Source: Sphingomonas aurea (GTDB taxonomy: Bacteria > Pseudomonadota > Alphaproteobacteria > Sphingomonadales > Sphingomonadaceae). Taken from it: DNA of 64,000 nt. This document shows positions 8,896-17,118 of this stretch, piece by piece. The DNA lies in NCBI RefSeq assembly GCF_030678875.1, contig NZ_JAUUDS010000001.1:1-64000 (forward strand). Direction: 5' to 3'. The stretch's first letter is position 1. Every line of letters begins with the position of its first letter. The translations under genes and the position numbers were made by a program. The notes beneath the pieces were generated by a model. It ran no database searches. It saw nothing but the letters and a program-made list of their open reading frames with translations, and was not told the DNA's origin.

Positions 8896-8920
8896 TTCTC
8901 GGCGACTTCGTCTGAAAAGG

Positions 8921-8954
8921 ACGCCGCGACCTTCGGGTCGCGGCGTTTTTTTTT
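8921..8954 (+). terminator. Rho-independent terminator with UUCG loop
   Basis: A perfect 10-bp stem CGCCGCGACC / GGTCGCGGCG (8922-8931 and 8936-8945), extended by an A-T pair, closes a TTCG tetraloop. Nine T residues follow at 8946-8954. It lies 26 nt after the PEPxxWA-CTERM gene and should end that transcript. Confidence 0.93.
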
Positions 8955-9049
8955 GCCCTATCTGGGCGTAACGCGATCATAACGCCTGACGGTACACGGC
9001 CTTGGCATTGTCCGTACGACTGGCGTAGAAGCCGGGACGGGAGATCGCC

Positions 9050-9715
9050 ATGCAGCTTCGTCCGTCCAGCCCCATGCCGAACGCGGCGAACGTCCAGCGG
9101 CGCGAACGGTCGTGGGTCCTAAGCCTGGGCGATCGGCAGTTCTCCTTCACCCGTGTCGATCACAGCGCCTCGTTCGCGACAGGGCACCGCATCGAAGCTG
9201 CTACACCGCGCGGCTGGCGGCCGACGGCGATCATCGGCACCATGCTCGGTATCCTCGGCGGCGCGACCTTGGTCGGTCTGGCGGTCAATTCCTCGCGTGC
9301 GAGCGCCGGCTATCGCTATGTCGTTACCGTGCCGATCCCGCCGGCCCGTGCGCTCAAGGTGCGGCCGGCAATGGCGGTGGGAGCTCATGCTGCCAAGTTG
9401 CGGCCGGCAGCGATCCGGGCGGCGCCAGCCATGGTCAGGGATGACGGCGGGGCGACAGGCACATCTCTCGATTACAGCGTCGGCGACCTCGACTCGGTCG
9501 AGACCACGGCGGCGGCAACCAGCATGACTAGCGCGATTCGCGCGGCAATGGCGAGCGGCCACCTGCAACAATGGAATGCGCCCGACGGCAGCGAGCGGGG
9601 CTTCGTCGTCGTCGGGCCCGCGGACGGGAGCGGCGGCTGCCGGGCGCTATCGATACTGACGCGCCGCGATGGCGACAATCATGTCGAGCAGCGACGCGAG
9701 TGTGCGACTAAGTAG
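9050..9715 (+). CDS. Unrecognised protein with one membrane anchor
   Basis: This 221-residue protein does not match a family I recognise. Residues 1-57 are polar and probably cytoplasmic (SWVLSLGDRQFSFTR). One hydrophobic segment follows (about 60-80, IIGTMLGILGGATLVGLAV). After that comes an Ala/Pro/Arg-rich linker and a C-terminal part with two cysteines ending in CRALSILTRR and an ECATK tail. The C-terminus vaguely recalls small surface-antigen-like domains, but I would not assign it. The ATG at 9050 follows a GGGACGGGAG stretch that could serve as ribosome binding site. It is transcribed towards the convergent rfbA. Confidence 0.65.
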   Translation: MQLRPSSPMPNAANVQRRERSWVLSLGDRQFSFTRVDHSASFATGHRIEAATPRGWRPTAIIGTMLGILGGATLVGLAVNSSRASAGYRYVVTVPIPPARALKVRPAMAVGAHAAKLRPAAIRAAPAMVRDDGGATGTSLDYSVGDLDSVETTAAATSMTSAIRAAMASGHLQQWNAPDGSERGFVVVGPADGSGGCRALSILTRRDGDNHVEQRRECATK

Positions 9716-9757
9716 CCTGGGTGCAGCCGCGGAGCTTCGGTCGGTCTGGTCCCAAAC

Positions 9758-9786
9758 GGCGTGGAGCGGCAGGGGCACTCCACGCC
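9758..9786. terminator. Stem-loop between convergent genes
   Basis: GGCGTGGAG at 9758-9766 pairs with CTCCACGCC at 9778-9786 around an 11-nt loop. It lies between the end of the 9050-9715 gene and the end of rfbA, so it could act on both convergent transcripts. No T-run follows on either strand, so intrinsic termination is uncertain. Confidence 0.4.
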
Positions 9787-9793
9787 GATAGCG

Positions 9794-10666
9794 TCAGGAG
9801 GCGTCGGCCACCGCGTTGAGGATCGCGCGTCCGTAAGCGGTCTTCTTCAACGCCTCGCCCCGCGCGCGGGCCTGGTCCGCGGTGATGAAGCCCTGTTCGA
9901 ACGCGATCTCCTCCAGGCAGGCGACCTGGATGCCCTGGCGGTGTTGGATCGTGCGGACGAATTCCGACGCCTCGAGCAGCGAGTCGTGGGTGCCGGTGTC
10001 GAGCCAGGCGTAGCCGCGGCCCATCTGTTCGACGTAAAGGTCACCAGCCTCCATGTAGAGGCGATTGAGATCGGTAATCTCCAGTTCGCCACGGTGCGAC
10101 GGCTTCAGATCGCGAGCCAGCTGCACGACGCGGTTGTCGTAGAAGTACAGGCCGGTGACAGCGCAGTTCGACTTGGGAGCAGCCGGCTTTTCTTCCAGGC
10201 TGATCGCCTTGCCGTCCGCGGCCAGCTCGACCACGCCGTAGCGCTCCGGATCTTCGACCCGGTAGCTGAAGACGGTCGCACCTTCAGTACGGGCGACGGC
10301 GCTGGCAAGCAGCTCGGTCAGGTGTGCGCCGAAGAAGATGTTGTCGCCCAGCACCAGCGCCACATTGTCGTCGCCAATGAAGTCTGCGCCGATCGTGAAC
10401 GCCTGCGCCAGCCCTTCGGGCCGGGGCTGCTCGGCATAGCTGATCGACAGGCCCCAGTTCGATCCGTCCTCGAACATGCGGCGATAATTGTCGATGAACT
10501 CCGGCGATGAGATGATGAGGATATCGCGGATACCCGCCAGCATCAGCACCGACAGCGGATAATAGATCATCGGCTTGTCATAGACCGGCAGCAACTGCTT
10601 GTTGATCGCCAGCGTCGCCGGATGGAGCCGGGTGCCGGAGCCGCCGGCGAGAATGATGCCCTTCAT
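9794..10666 (-). CDS. rfbA: Glucose-1-phosphate thymidylyltransferase
   Basis: This enzyme makes dTDP-glucose from dTTP and glucose-1-phosphate, the first step to dTDP-L-rhamnose, in the cytoplasm. The 290-residue length is normal for RmlA. The N-terminal nucleotide-binding loop [11 protein letters not shown] and the lysine in [16 protein letters not shown] are intact. VLGDNIFFG near 109 and a [13 protein letters not shown] segment near 220 are also typical. It is the last gene of the minus-strand operon rfbC-rfbB-rfbD-rfbA, and its ATG overlaps the rfbD stop (10663-10666). The product feeds the rhamnosyltransferase-like enzymes at the start of the window. Confidence 0.96.
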   Translation of the reverse strand: MKGIILAGGSGTRLHPATLAINKQLLPVYDKPMIYYPLSVLMLAGIRDILIISSPEFIDNYRRMFEDGSNWGLSISYAEQPRPEGLAQAFTIGADFIGDDNVALVLGDNIFFGAHLTELLASAVARTEGATVFSYRVEDPERYGVVELAADGKAISLEEKPAAPKSNCAVTGLYFYDNRVVQLARDLKPSHRGELEITDLNRLYMEAGDLYVEQMGRGYAWLDTGTHDSLLEASEFVRTIQHRQGIQVACLEEIAFEQGFITADQARARGEALKKTAYGRAILNAVADAS

Positions 10667-11550
10667 TTGGGTGCTCCCAGAAGCTCGTCGAGAATATCGC
10701 CCAGCGCGGACTGCCAGGGCTGCGGCTTGATGCCATAGTCGCGCTCGATCGCACGGTGGCTGAGCAGCGAGTTAGCGGGACGGACCGCCGGCGTTGGGTA
10801 GTCGGCGGTCGCGATCGGCTCGACCGCCGGGGCCGGGCCGCCGCGAGGGGCGGCCTGGCGGAAGATCTCCTCGGCGAAGCCGTGCCAGCTGGTCGGGCCG
10901 GCGTTGGAGAAGTGGTAAGTGCCGGCAGGGGCGCTCTCGTCCTCTGCCAGCCGTACCGCCATTTTGGCGAGCGCGGCGGCCAGGTCGGCGGCGCTGGTCG
11001 GGCTGCCATGCTGGTCGGCGACGACGCGCAAATTCGGGCGGTCGGTGCCGACCCGCAGCATCGTCTTCACGAAATTATTGCCGTGGGCACTCACGACCCA
11101 GGCGGTGCGGACGATGGCGTGGCGTGCGCCCGAGGTGCGCACCGCCAGCTCGCCGCCCAGCTTCGATGCGCCATAGACGCCGAGCGGCGCAACCGGATCG
11201 TCGACCTCCCATGCGCCTTCGCGATTTCCGGGAAAGACATAGTCGGTCGAGACATGGACGATGGGAATGCCCTTTGCCTTCGCCGCAGCGGCCAGCGCGG
11301 CGGGTGCGAGGGCATTGACCTGCCACGCGGTCACCACGTCGTCCTCGGCCTTGTCGACCGCGGTATAAGCACCGGCGGAGATGATGGCTGCCCAGTCGCG
11401 CTCCGCCACCTTGGTAGCGATTGCCGCGGGATCGGTCAGGTCCAGATCGGCGCGGGTCAGCGCCACCGCCTCCCACCCGTCCGGCCAGGCGAGGCGGGCG
11501 AGTTCGGTGCCGACCTGCCCCGTTCCTCCGGTGACGAGAACCCGCTTCAT
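10663..11550 (-). CDS. rfbD: dTDP-4-dehydrorhamnose reductase
   Basis: RmlD reduces dTDP-4-keto-L-rhamnose to dTDP-L-rhamnose with NAD(P)H. The start at 11550 ([14 protein letters not shown]) puts the Rossmann glycine motif at the N-terminus and overlaps the rfbB stop. The longer reading frame to 11607 adds only a basic non-conserved tail. The catalytic YGASK motif (Tyr, Lys) lies near residue 129, and the STDYVF segment near 103 carries the Thr/Ser of the SDR active site. The 295-residue length is normal. It is coupled on both sides in the rfb operon. Confidence 0.95.
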   Translation of the reverse strand: MKRVLVTGGTGQVGTELARLAWPDGWEAVALTRADLDLTDPAAIATKVAERDWAAIISAGAYTAVDKAEDDVVTAWQVNALAPAALAAAAKAKGIPIVHVSTDYVFPGNREGAWEVDDPVAPLGVYGASKLGGELAVRTSGARHAIVRTAWVVSAHGNNFVKTMLRVGTDRPNLRVVADQHGSPTSAADLAAALAKMAVRLAEDESAPAGTYHFSNAGPTSWHGFAEEIFRQAAPRGGPAPAVEPIATADYPTPAVRPANSLLSHRAIERDYGIKPQPWQSALGDILDELLGAPK

Positions 11551-12605
11551 CAGGCGGCGAGCCCGCGCCGCTGTGCCGCGCCGCGCTCTTCGACGATGGT
11601 CCGCCACCAGCCCTCATTGGCGAGGTACCATTTCACCGTCTTGGCGATGCCGGTCTCGAACGTCTCGCGCGGTTCCCAGCCAAGCTCGTCGCGGATGCGG
11701 CTGGCGTCGATCGCGTAGCGCTTGTCATGGCCGGGGCGGTCGGCGACATAGCCGATCTGCTCGGCATAAGACTTGCCGTCGGCGCGCGGGCGCTCCTGGT
11801 CAAGAATCGCGCAGACCGTCTTCACGACCTCCAGGTTCTGCTTCTCGTTATTGCCGCCGATATTATAGGTGCGGCCGACCTGCCCCTTCTCGAACACCGT
11901 CTGAAGCGCACGCGCATGGTCCTCGACGAACAGCCAGTCGCGGACCTGATCGCCCTTGCCGTAGACGGGCAGGGTATCGCCGGCGAGCGCCTTGACGATC
12001 ATCAGCGGGATCAGCTTTTCGGGGAAATGGTACGGCCCGTAATTGTTCGAGCAATTGGTGATGAGCACCGGCAGGCCATAGGTGTGCCCCCAGGCGGAGA
12101 CGAGATGGTCGCTCGACGCCTTGGATGCAGAATAGGGCGAGCGCGGGTCGTAAGGCGTCTCCTCGGTGAAGAAGCCGGTTTCGCCCAGCGAGCCGAACAC
12201 CTCGTCGGTCGAGATATGATGGAAGCGGAACGCGTCCTTGGCCGCGCCCTCCAGCGACTGCCAGTAACGGCGCGCCTCGCTCAGCATGGTGAAGGTGCCG
12301 ACGATGTTGGTCTGGATGAACGCATCCGGCCCGTCGATCGACCGGTCGACATGACTTTCCGCGGCAAGATGGGTGATGATCTCCGGCCGGAATTCCTCGA
12401 TTGCCGCACGCACGGCGGCCCCGTCGCAGATGTCGCCCTGGATGAAGCGATAGCGGTTGGAGCTGGCGACCTCCTCGACCGTCGTCAGCGTGCCGGCATA
12501 GGTCAGCTTGTCGAAGTTCAGCACCTCGTGCGTGGTGTCGTGGATCAGCTGGCGGACCAGAGCCGAGCCGATGAAGCCGGCACCACCGGTGAGCAGGATA
12601 CGCAT
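11550..12605 (-). CDS. rfbB: dTDP-glucose 4,6-dehydratase
   Basis: RmlB converts dTDP-glucose to dTDP-4-keto-6-deoxyglucose using bound NAD. The start at 12605 ([20 protein letters not shown]) is chosen because the family begins with this Rossmann strand. The upstream in-frame extension to 12788 overlaps rfbC in another frame and is not conserved in type. Active-site motifs are present: [10 protein letters not shown] near residue 130 and [11 protein letters not shown] near 157, plus [18 protein letters not shown]. The 351-residue length fits. Thirteen bases separate it from rfbC. Confidence 0.96.
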   Translation of the reverse strand: MRILLTGGAGFIGSALVRQLIHDTTHEVLNFDKLTYAGTLTTVEEVASSNRYRFIQGDICDGAAVRAAIEEFRPEIITHLAAESHVDRSIDGPDAFIQTNIVGTFTMLSEARRYWQSLEGAAKDAFRFHHISTDEVFGSLGETGFFTEETPYDPRSPYSASKASSDHLVSAWGHTYGLPVLITNCSNNYGPYHFPEKLIPLMIVKALAGDTLPVYGKGDQVRDWLFVEDHARALQTVFEKGQVGRTYNIGGNNEKQNLEVVKTVCAILDQERPRADGKSYAEQIGYVADRPGHDKRYAIDASRIRDELGWEPRETFETGIAKTVKWYLANEGWWRTIVEERGAAQRRGLAA

Positions 12606-12618
12606 CGTGGGTTTGTCC

Positions 12619-13185
12619 TCAGGCGAGGGGCGCCAACGGGGCGCCGTCATAGGGGAAGGGGCTGTCGAAGTCGGCGAGCGCGGGCAGCACCGCGTCCTTG
12701 CCGGAGAGTTCGGGCGCCGCGCTGCCCGGCATCGGCCAGTCGATCCCGGCCGAGTCCCAGCGAATGCCGCCGTCGCTCTCGGGCGCATAGAGCGACGTCA
12801 CCTTGTAGGTGACCTCGCAATCGTCCTCCAGCGTCAGGAAGCCATGGGCGAAGCCGACCGGCACGAACAGCTGGTGGCCGTTCTCCGCCGTCAGCTCCGC
12901 ACCGACATATCGACCATAGGTCGGCGAGCCGCGACGGACATCGACCGCCACGTCGAAGATGCGGCCGCGGATGCAGCGGACCAGCTTGTCCTGGCCGTGC
13001 GGCGGGGTCTGGAAATGCAGGCCGCGCAAGGTGAAGCGCGGCACCGACAGCGAGTGATTGTCCTGCACGAAGCGCTGGGTGATCCCGCGCGCGTGGAACG
13101 TCGCCTCGTTATAGACTTCGGTGAACCATCCGCGCGCATCGCCGAAGCGGCGTGGGGCGATCAGAACGGGGGTCGTGACGGTCAT
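12619..13185 (-). CDS. rfbC: dTDP-4-dehydrorhamnose 3,5-epimerase
   Basis: RmlC epimerises C3 and C5 of dTDP-4-keto-6-deoxyglucose. The 188-residue cupin-fold protein has the catalytic histidine in TLRGLHFQ near residue 61, the [14 protein letters not shown] strand near 76 and the [12 protein letters not shown] segment near 118. It is the first gene of the minus-strand rfb operon, so the promoter should lie in 13186-13276. All four rhamnose genes are complete, so dTDP-L-rhamnose synthesis can be inferred for this strain. Confidence 0.95.
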   Translation of the reverse strand: MTVTTPVLIAPRRFGDARGWFTEVYNEATFHARGITQRFVQDNHSLSVPRFTLRGLHFQTPPHGQDKLVRCIRGRIFDVAVDVRRGSPTYGRYVGAELTAENGHQLFVPVGFAHGFLTLEDDCEVTYKVTSLYAPESDGGIRWDSAGIDWPMPGSAAPELSGKDAVLPALADFDSPFPYDGAPLAPLA

Positions 13186-13276
13186 GGCGGCGTCATCCCC
13201 TAATCGGCAGGGTTAAACAAGTCGTGATGATCGAGATCATGCTGCACTGCGGCAGCTCACCCCGATCGGAGAAGCG

Positions 13277-14668
13277 TCAGGCCGGCTCCCGCACCCTGGC
13301 ATCCTCGAGCGCGTCGAGGAACAGCGCGCACCACCAGAACACATCCTCGCGCCGGACGCCGTCGATCAGCGTCTGCCAGCGACGCACGCGTTCCTCGCGC
13401 GGCATGGCGAGCGCGGTGACGATCGCGTCGGCCAGTTCTTCGGCGCTGTACGGGTTGACCAGCACCGCGGCCTTCATCTGTGCTGCCGCGCCGGCGAAGC
13501 TCGACAGGATCAGCACCCCCGGATCGGCCGGGTCCTGCGCGGCGACATATTCCTTGGCGACCAGGTTCATGCCGTCGCGCAGCGGCGTCACCAGCGCGAC
13601 GCGCGCGGCACGGTAGATCCCGGCGAGCTGCGGGCGGGGATAACCCTGGTTGACGTAGCGGATCGGCGTCCAGTCCATGTCCGCGAACTCGCCGTTGATC
13701 CGCCCGGACAGCGCATCGAGATCGGCGCGGATCTCCTGATAGGTGTTCACCTTCTCGCGGCTCGGCGGCGCGATCTGGAGGAGATAGACCAGCCCGCGCC
13801 GGTCGGGCTGGTTCTGGAGGAAGCGCTCATAGCCCAGGAACCGCTCGCGCAGGCCCTTGGAATAGTCGAGCCGGTCGACACCGACGATCAGGCTGCGCCC
13901 GGTCGACGACATGTACATCCGCTCCTTGGTGAAGCGTGCCTCGTCGGACAGGGTGGTCGCCTCGAACTCGGCGGTGTCGATGCCGATCGGGGCGACGATG
14001 GCGCGGACGGTACGGCCATTCGCGGTGACCGTGTCGTTCGGTCCCAGCGATCCGCCCATCATGTCGACGACGTACCGACGGAAACTGTCGAGCCAGTCCT
14101 CGGTATGGAAGCCGATCACGTCATAGGCGAACAGCGACTCGACCAGTTGAGCGTGACTGGGCAACGAGACCAGCAACCGCGACGGTGGCCAGGGCGTGTG
14201 CAGGAAGAAGCCCAGCCGGTTGCGCATGCCGCGATCGCGCAGCTTCTGTCCCAGCGGGATCAGGTGATAGTCGTGGACCCAGACCAGATCGTCGGGCTCG
14301 ACCAGCGGCAATACCGTGTCGGCGAACCGCTCGTTGACCCGCTTGTACCCGCCGGCGAAGTCGCGCTCGAACTCGGTTAGGTCGATGCGGTAGTGGAATA
14401 GCGGCCACAGCGTGCGGTTGGCGTAGCCGTTGTAATATTCGTCAATATCCTGTTCTTCCAGGTCGATCGTCGCGGTGGTGACGCCGTCGCCCTCGGTCCG
14501 GTGGATCTCGCCGGTGAAGTGCTCGGTCGTCTCGCCCGACCAGCCGAACCAGATGCCGCCATGCTCGCGCAGCGCCGACAGGAGTGCGACGGCAAGCCCG
14601 CCCTGGTTGGCGCTGGCATCCTTGCTGGGCACCGCGACCCGGTTAGAGATAACGACGAGGCGGCTCAT
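13277..14668 (-). CDS. otsA: Trehalose-6-phosphate synthase
   Basis: OtsA joins UDP-glucose and glucose-6-phosphate to form trehalose-6-phosphate, a compatible-solute precursor. The 463-residue GT20 protein shows MSRLVVISNRVAVP at the N-terminus, GGLAVAL, WVHDYHLIPLGQKLR near 128, GVDRLDYSKGLRERFLGYERF near 255 and PLRDGMNLVAKEYVAAQ near 355. The start overlaps the otsB stop (ATGA at 14665-14668), so otsB is upstream and the two are coupled. No osmotic or general-stress promoter motif was recognisable upstream of otsB. Confidence 0.95.
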   Translation of the reverse strand: MSRLVVISNRVAVPSKDASANQGGLAVALLSALREHGGIWFGWSGETTEHFTGEIHRTEGDGVTTATIDLEEQDIDEYYNGYANRTLWPLFHYRIDLTEFERDFAGGYKRVNERFADTVLPLVEPDDLVWVHDYHLIPLGQKLRDRGMRNRLGFFLHTPWPPSRLLVSLPSHAQLVESLFAYDVIGFHTEDWLDSFRRYVVDMMGGSLGPNDTVTANGRTVRAIVAPIGIDTAEFEATTLSDEARFTKERMYMSSTGRSLIVGVDRLDYSKGLRERFLGYERFLQNQPDRRGLVYLLQIAPPSREKVNTYQEIRADLDALSGRINGEFADMDWTPIRYVNQGYPRPQLAGIYRAARVALVTPLRDGMNLVAKEYVAAQDPADPGVLILSSFAGAAAQMKAAVLVNPYSAEELADAIVTALAMPREERVRRWQTLIDGVRREDVFWWCALFLDALEDARVREPA

Positions 14669-15444
14669 GCCGCGCCCTCCGTGCCAGCCTCCGCCGCTGC
14701 GAGGACCGCGTCGATCCAGTCGCGCAGCGCCGCGACGTCATCTAGGCGATAGGCGGCGGCCGTGGCGCGGGGCGGGTCGATCAGCACACCGGCGCCGCCC
14801 AGCGCCTGGGCCGCCGCAAAGCCGTCCTCGTCGGTCACGTCGTCGCCGAAGAACCAGGGCGTGGTGCCGCGGAGCGCCGCGTCATCCATCAGGGTCGTTA
14901 TCGCCCGGCCCTTGTCGCCGGGCAGGCGGACCTCGACCATCATCTTGCCGCGATTGGCCTGAAGGCCGAAGCGGTCGGCGACCCGCTCGGCCATCGCCAC
15001 CGTGTCGGCCTCGCGGTCCGGACATTGGCGATAATGGAGCGTCACGCCGAGCGACTTCGCCTCGAACAGCAGCCCTTCCAGATCGGCGAAGGCGCGCAGC
15101 TCCGCCGCCGCGCTCTCCAGCGCCTCGGACCGCTGCGGAGTGACGTGGCCGGTCCGCTCGGTGCGCCACTCCGCACCGTGGCTGCCGGCGATCGCGAGGC
15201 CGGCGGCATGGTGCCCCATCAGGGTGTCGATCTGCGCGATCGACCGGCCGGTGACGATCGCCACGCGCCCGTTCGTCGCTTTCGCCAGCCGGGCGAGGCG
15301 GTCGCGCAGTCGGTCGTCGACGACCACACCGTCCGGCGTCGGTGCCAGCTCTACCAGCGTGCCGTCGAAGTCGAAGAACAGGCTGGCCGTGGCGAGATCG
15401 GGATGGGGCGGCGGATCGAGATCGATGACGGGCGACGAAGACAT
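14665..15444 (-). CDS. otsB: Trehalose-6-phosphate phosphatase
   Basis: OtsB removes the phosphate from trehalose-6-phosphate. The HAD signature is visible: FFDFDGTLVEL (nucleophile Asp) near residue 23, VTGRSIAQ near 65 and the acidic GDDVTDEDGF motif near 200. The start at 15444 (MSSSPVIDLDPPPHPD) gives 259 residues, normal for OtsB. The longer frame to 15507 adds a poorly conserved segment. It precedes otsA in a two-gene operon. Confidence 0.93.
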   Translation of the reverse strand: MSSSPVIDLDPPPHPDLATASLFFDFDGTLVELAPTPDGVVVDDRLRDRLARLAKATNGRVAIVTGRSIAQIDTLMGHHAAGLAIAGSHGAEWRTERTGHVTPQRSEALESAAAELRAFADLEGLLFEAKSLGVTLHYRQCPDREADTVAMAERVADRFGLQANRGKMMVEVRLPGDKGRAITTLMDDAALRGTTPWFFGDDVTDEDGFAAAQALGGAGVLIDPPRATAAAYRLDDVAALRDWIDAVLAAAEAGTEGAA

Positions 15445-15523
15445 GGCCGATGAACCCGTTACGCCCCCGACCGTTCCGGCGCATGTCTGCGAAACGTGTC
15501 TCGGCACGTTTTCAGAACAAATA

Positions 15524-17008
15524 TCAGATCACGCGATACGGCACGGTGTTGCGGGTCAGCGGGTCGACCAGGATGCGCCGGTCCGCCGGGGGGAACGCCC
15601 GCTGGTCGCAGTCCGGGCGGGGGCAGAGCCGGCAGGAGATGCCGATCGGCGTCGGTGCCCCTGCGCGGTCGACCGCATCGGCGTAGACGAAGTCGGCGGC
15701 GTGGATCGCCTCGCACCCCAGCACCACCGCGTAGCGCCGCGACAGGCGCGTGAAGCGGCCGGACGGCTTCACCAGCCCCTTGGCCATCGAGATATAGCGG
15801 ACGCCGTCCGGCGTCTCGGCGTGCTGGACGAGGATGCGGTCGGGAATCGCCGCGGCCTCATGGACGTGCCACAGGGGGCAGGCGCCGCCGAACCGCGCGA
15901 ACTGCAGCCGGGTCGCCGAATGACGCTTGGTGATGTTGCCCGCCATGTCGACGCGGCAGAAATAGAAGGGGATGCCTGCCGCGCCGGGCCGCTGAAGCGT
16001 CGACAGGCGGTGGCACGCCTGCTCGAAACTGACGCCGAAGCGGCGCGACAGCAGGTCGATATCGTGCCGCACGGCGCGTGCCGCCGAGCGGAATGCGGCA
16101 TAGGGCATCAGCAGCGCGCCGGCGGCATAGTTGGCCAGCCCGATCTCCAGCAGGTGCCGCGCGTCGGGTGCGTCAAGGCCAGACGTGGTGACGACATCGG
16201 CGATGATCCGGGCGAAGGCGGTGGCGGCGAGGCGGTGCGCGAGCTGAAACCGCCGGCTCTCGGGCGCGAGCGCGCCATTGAGGACCAGCGTGCCGAGGGC
16301 GGTGCGGGCAAGGGGAGCGTCGGGATCGGGATCGGTCGCGACGGCGATGTCGTGGGTGCCGAGCGCAGCCTCCAACTCCTCTCCTGCCAGGGGAGGGGGC
16401 AGGGCGACGCCCTGACGGAGAGGTGTTGCCGCTTGCGGTGGTCCGCCGGGCACCAGGCCGTGATACCCCTCCAGCTTCGCTGGATCCCGTTTGGGAGAGG
16501 AATTGAGCGATGCCGCCAACGCCTCCGCCGCCCGGTCGAGCGGGTCGATGTAATTGCCGGCCGCGTGGAACCAGTCGCGCACTGCCTCCCATGGCAATCG
16601 CGCCGAACCTCCCGCGACTAAGGTTTCCTCGGCCAGCGCGAGCCGTTCCTCCGCGGCGCGCTTGGCGGCGTGGAGGGCGATCAGGCGGTCGGCGATCTCC
16701 GGCCGCTCCTCCGCCAGCCGGATCGTCGCATCGGCGCCCAGCGGCGCCAGCGCGGGATCGGCCATCGTCTCGTGCAGCGCGGCCAGGCGGCGGGCGTTGC
16801 CCTGTCCCTCGATCCCGGCGAGCGCGTGGGGATAATGGCGGGCGAGCGCGGCGGTGACTGCCGCGGTCAGCGGGCGTTCGCCACCTTCCAGCTGCGACAG
16901 GTAGCTGACCGACAGGCCCAGTCGCGCCGCCATCGCACGCTGGTTCAGGCCGGCGGCAACACGCAGCGCCCTCAGCTGTTCGCCAGCGTAGAGGCGGGGA
17001 GTAGCCAT
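15524..17008 (-). CDS. Short-chain fatty acyl transcriptional regulator (ScfR/RamB type)
   Basis: This 494-residue regulator has an XRE helix-turn-helix at residues 8-62 (LRALRVAAGLNQRAMAARLG, SYLSQLEGGERP). A central IrrE-like domain follows in which the usual metal HExxH is replaced by LAHRLAAT. The C-terminal DUF2083-like domain ends with a Cys-rich motif (CRLCPRPDCDQRAFPP). Family members sense acyl-CoAs and control propionate, acetate or glyoxylate metabolism. It is divergent from the propionyl-CoA operon, which it likely controls. About 45 residues (168-212, including LPPPLAGEEL) coincide with a palindromic repeat at 16373-16505 and are probably an in-frame insertion. Confidence 0.88.
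   Translation of the reverse strand: MATPRLYAGEQLRALRVAAGLNQRAMAARLGLSVSYLSQLEGGERPLTAAVTAALARHYPHALAGIEGQGNARRLAALHETMADPALAPLGADATIRLAEERPEIADRLIALHAAKRAAEERLALAEETLVAGGSARLPWEAVRDWFHAAGNYIDPLDRAAEALAASLNSSPKRDPAKLEGYHGLVPGGPPQAATPLRQGVALPPPLAGEELEAALGTHDIAVATDPDPDAPLARTALGTLVLNGALAPESRRFQLAHRLAATAFARIIADVVTTSGLDAPDARHLLEIGLANYAAGALLMPYAAFRSAARAVRHDIDLLSRRFGVSFEQACHRLSTLQRPGAAGIPFYFCRVDMAGNITKRHSATRLQFARFGGACPLWHVHEAAAIPDRILVQHAETPDGVRYISMAKGLVKPSGRFTRLSRRYAVVLGCEAIHAADFVYADAVDRAGAPTPIGISCRLCPRPDCDQRAFPPADRRILVDPLTRNTVPYRVI
16373..16505. repeat. Palindromic element inside the ScfR-type regulator gene
   Basis: CAACTCCTCTCC at 16373-16384 matches, inverted, GGAGAGGAATTG at 16494-16505 with one mismatch. 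Inside are CAGGGG/CCCCTG-type arms and smaller hairpins (GCAGGGCGACGCCCTG). The layout resembles the dcw-cluster elements but the sequence differs. On the coding strand it is read through without a stop and yields a Pro/Gly-rich stretch at residues 168-212. Confidence 0.7.
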
Positions 17009-17021
17009 GATGCGGGTGTAA

Positions 17022-17065
17022 TTCGCAAGATGTACCTTCGCAACTTCGCAAGTTCACATTTGCAC
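17022..17065. promoter_or_regulatory. Cluster of TTCGCAA repeats, candidate operator of the propionate operon
   Basis: TTCGCAA occurs at 17022-17028, 17037-17043 and 17045-17051, and a related TTTGCAC at 17059-17065. The middle pair forms a near-palindrome AACTTCGCAAGTT at 17042-17054. The cluster fills the 110-nt gap between the divergent regulator gene and pccB. RamB-type regulators are known to bind TTTGCAAA-like sites, so the resemblance and position support an operator. Direct binding is an inference. Confidence 0.6.
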
Positions 17066-17118
17066 TGCCGGGACGTGACGGGCAGGAAGCCGCAGCCGTG
17101 TCTGTGAGAGGATCTGCC

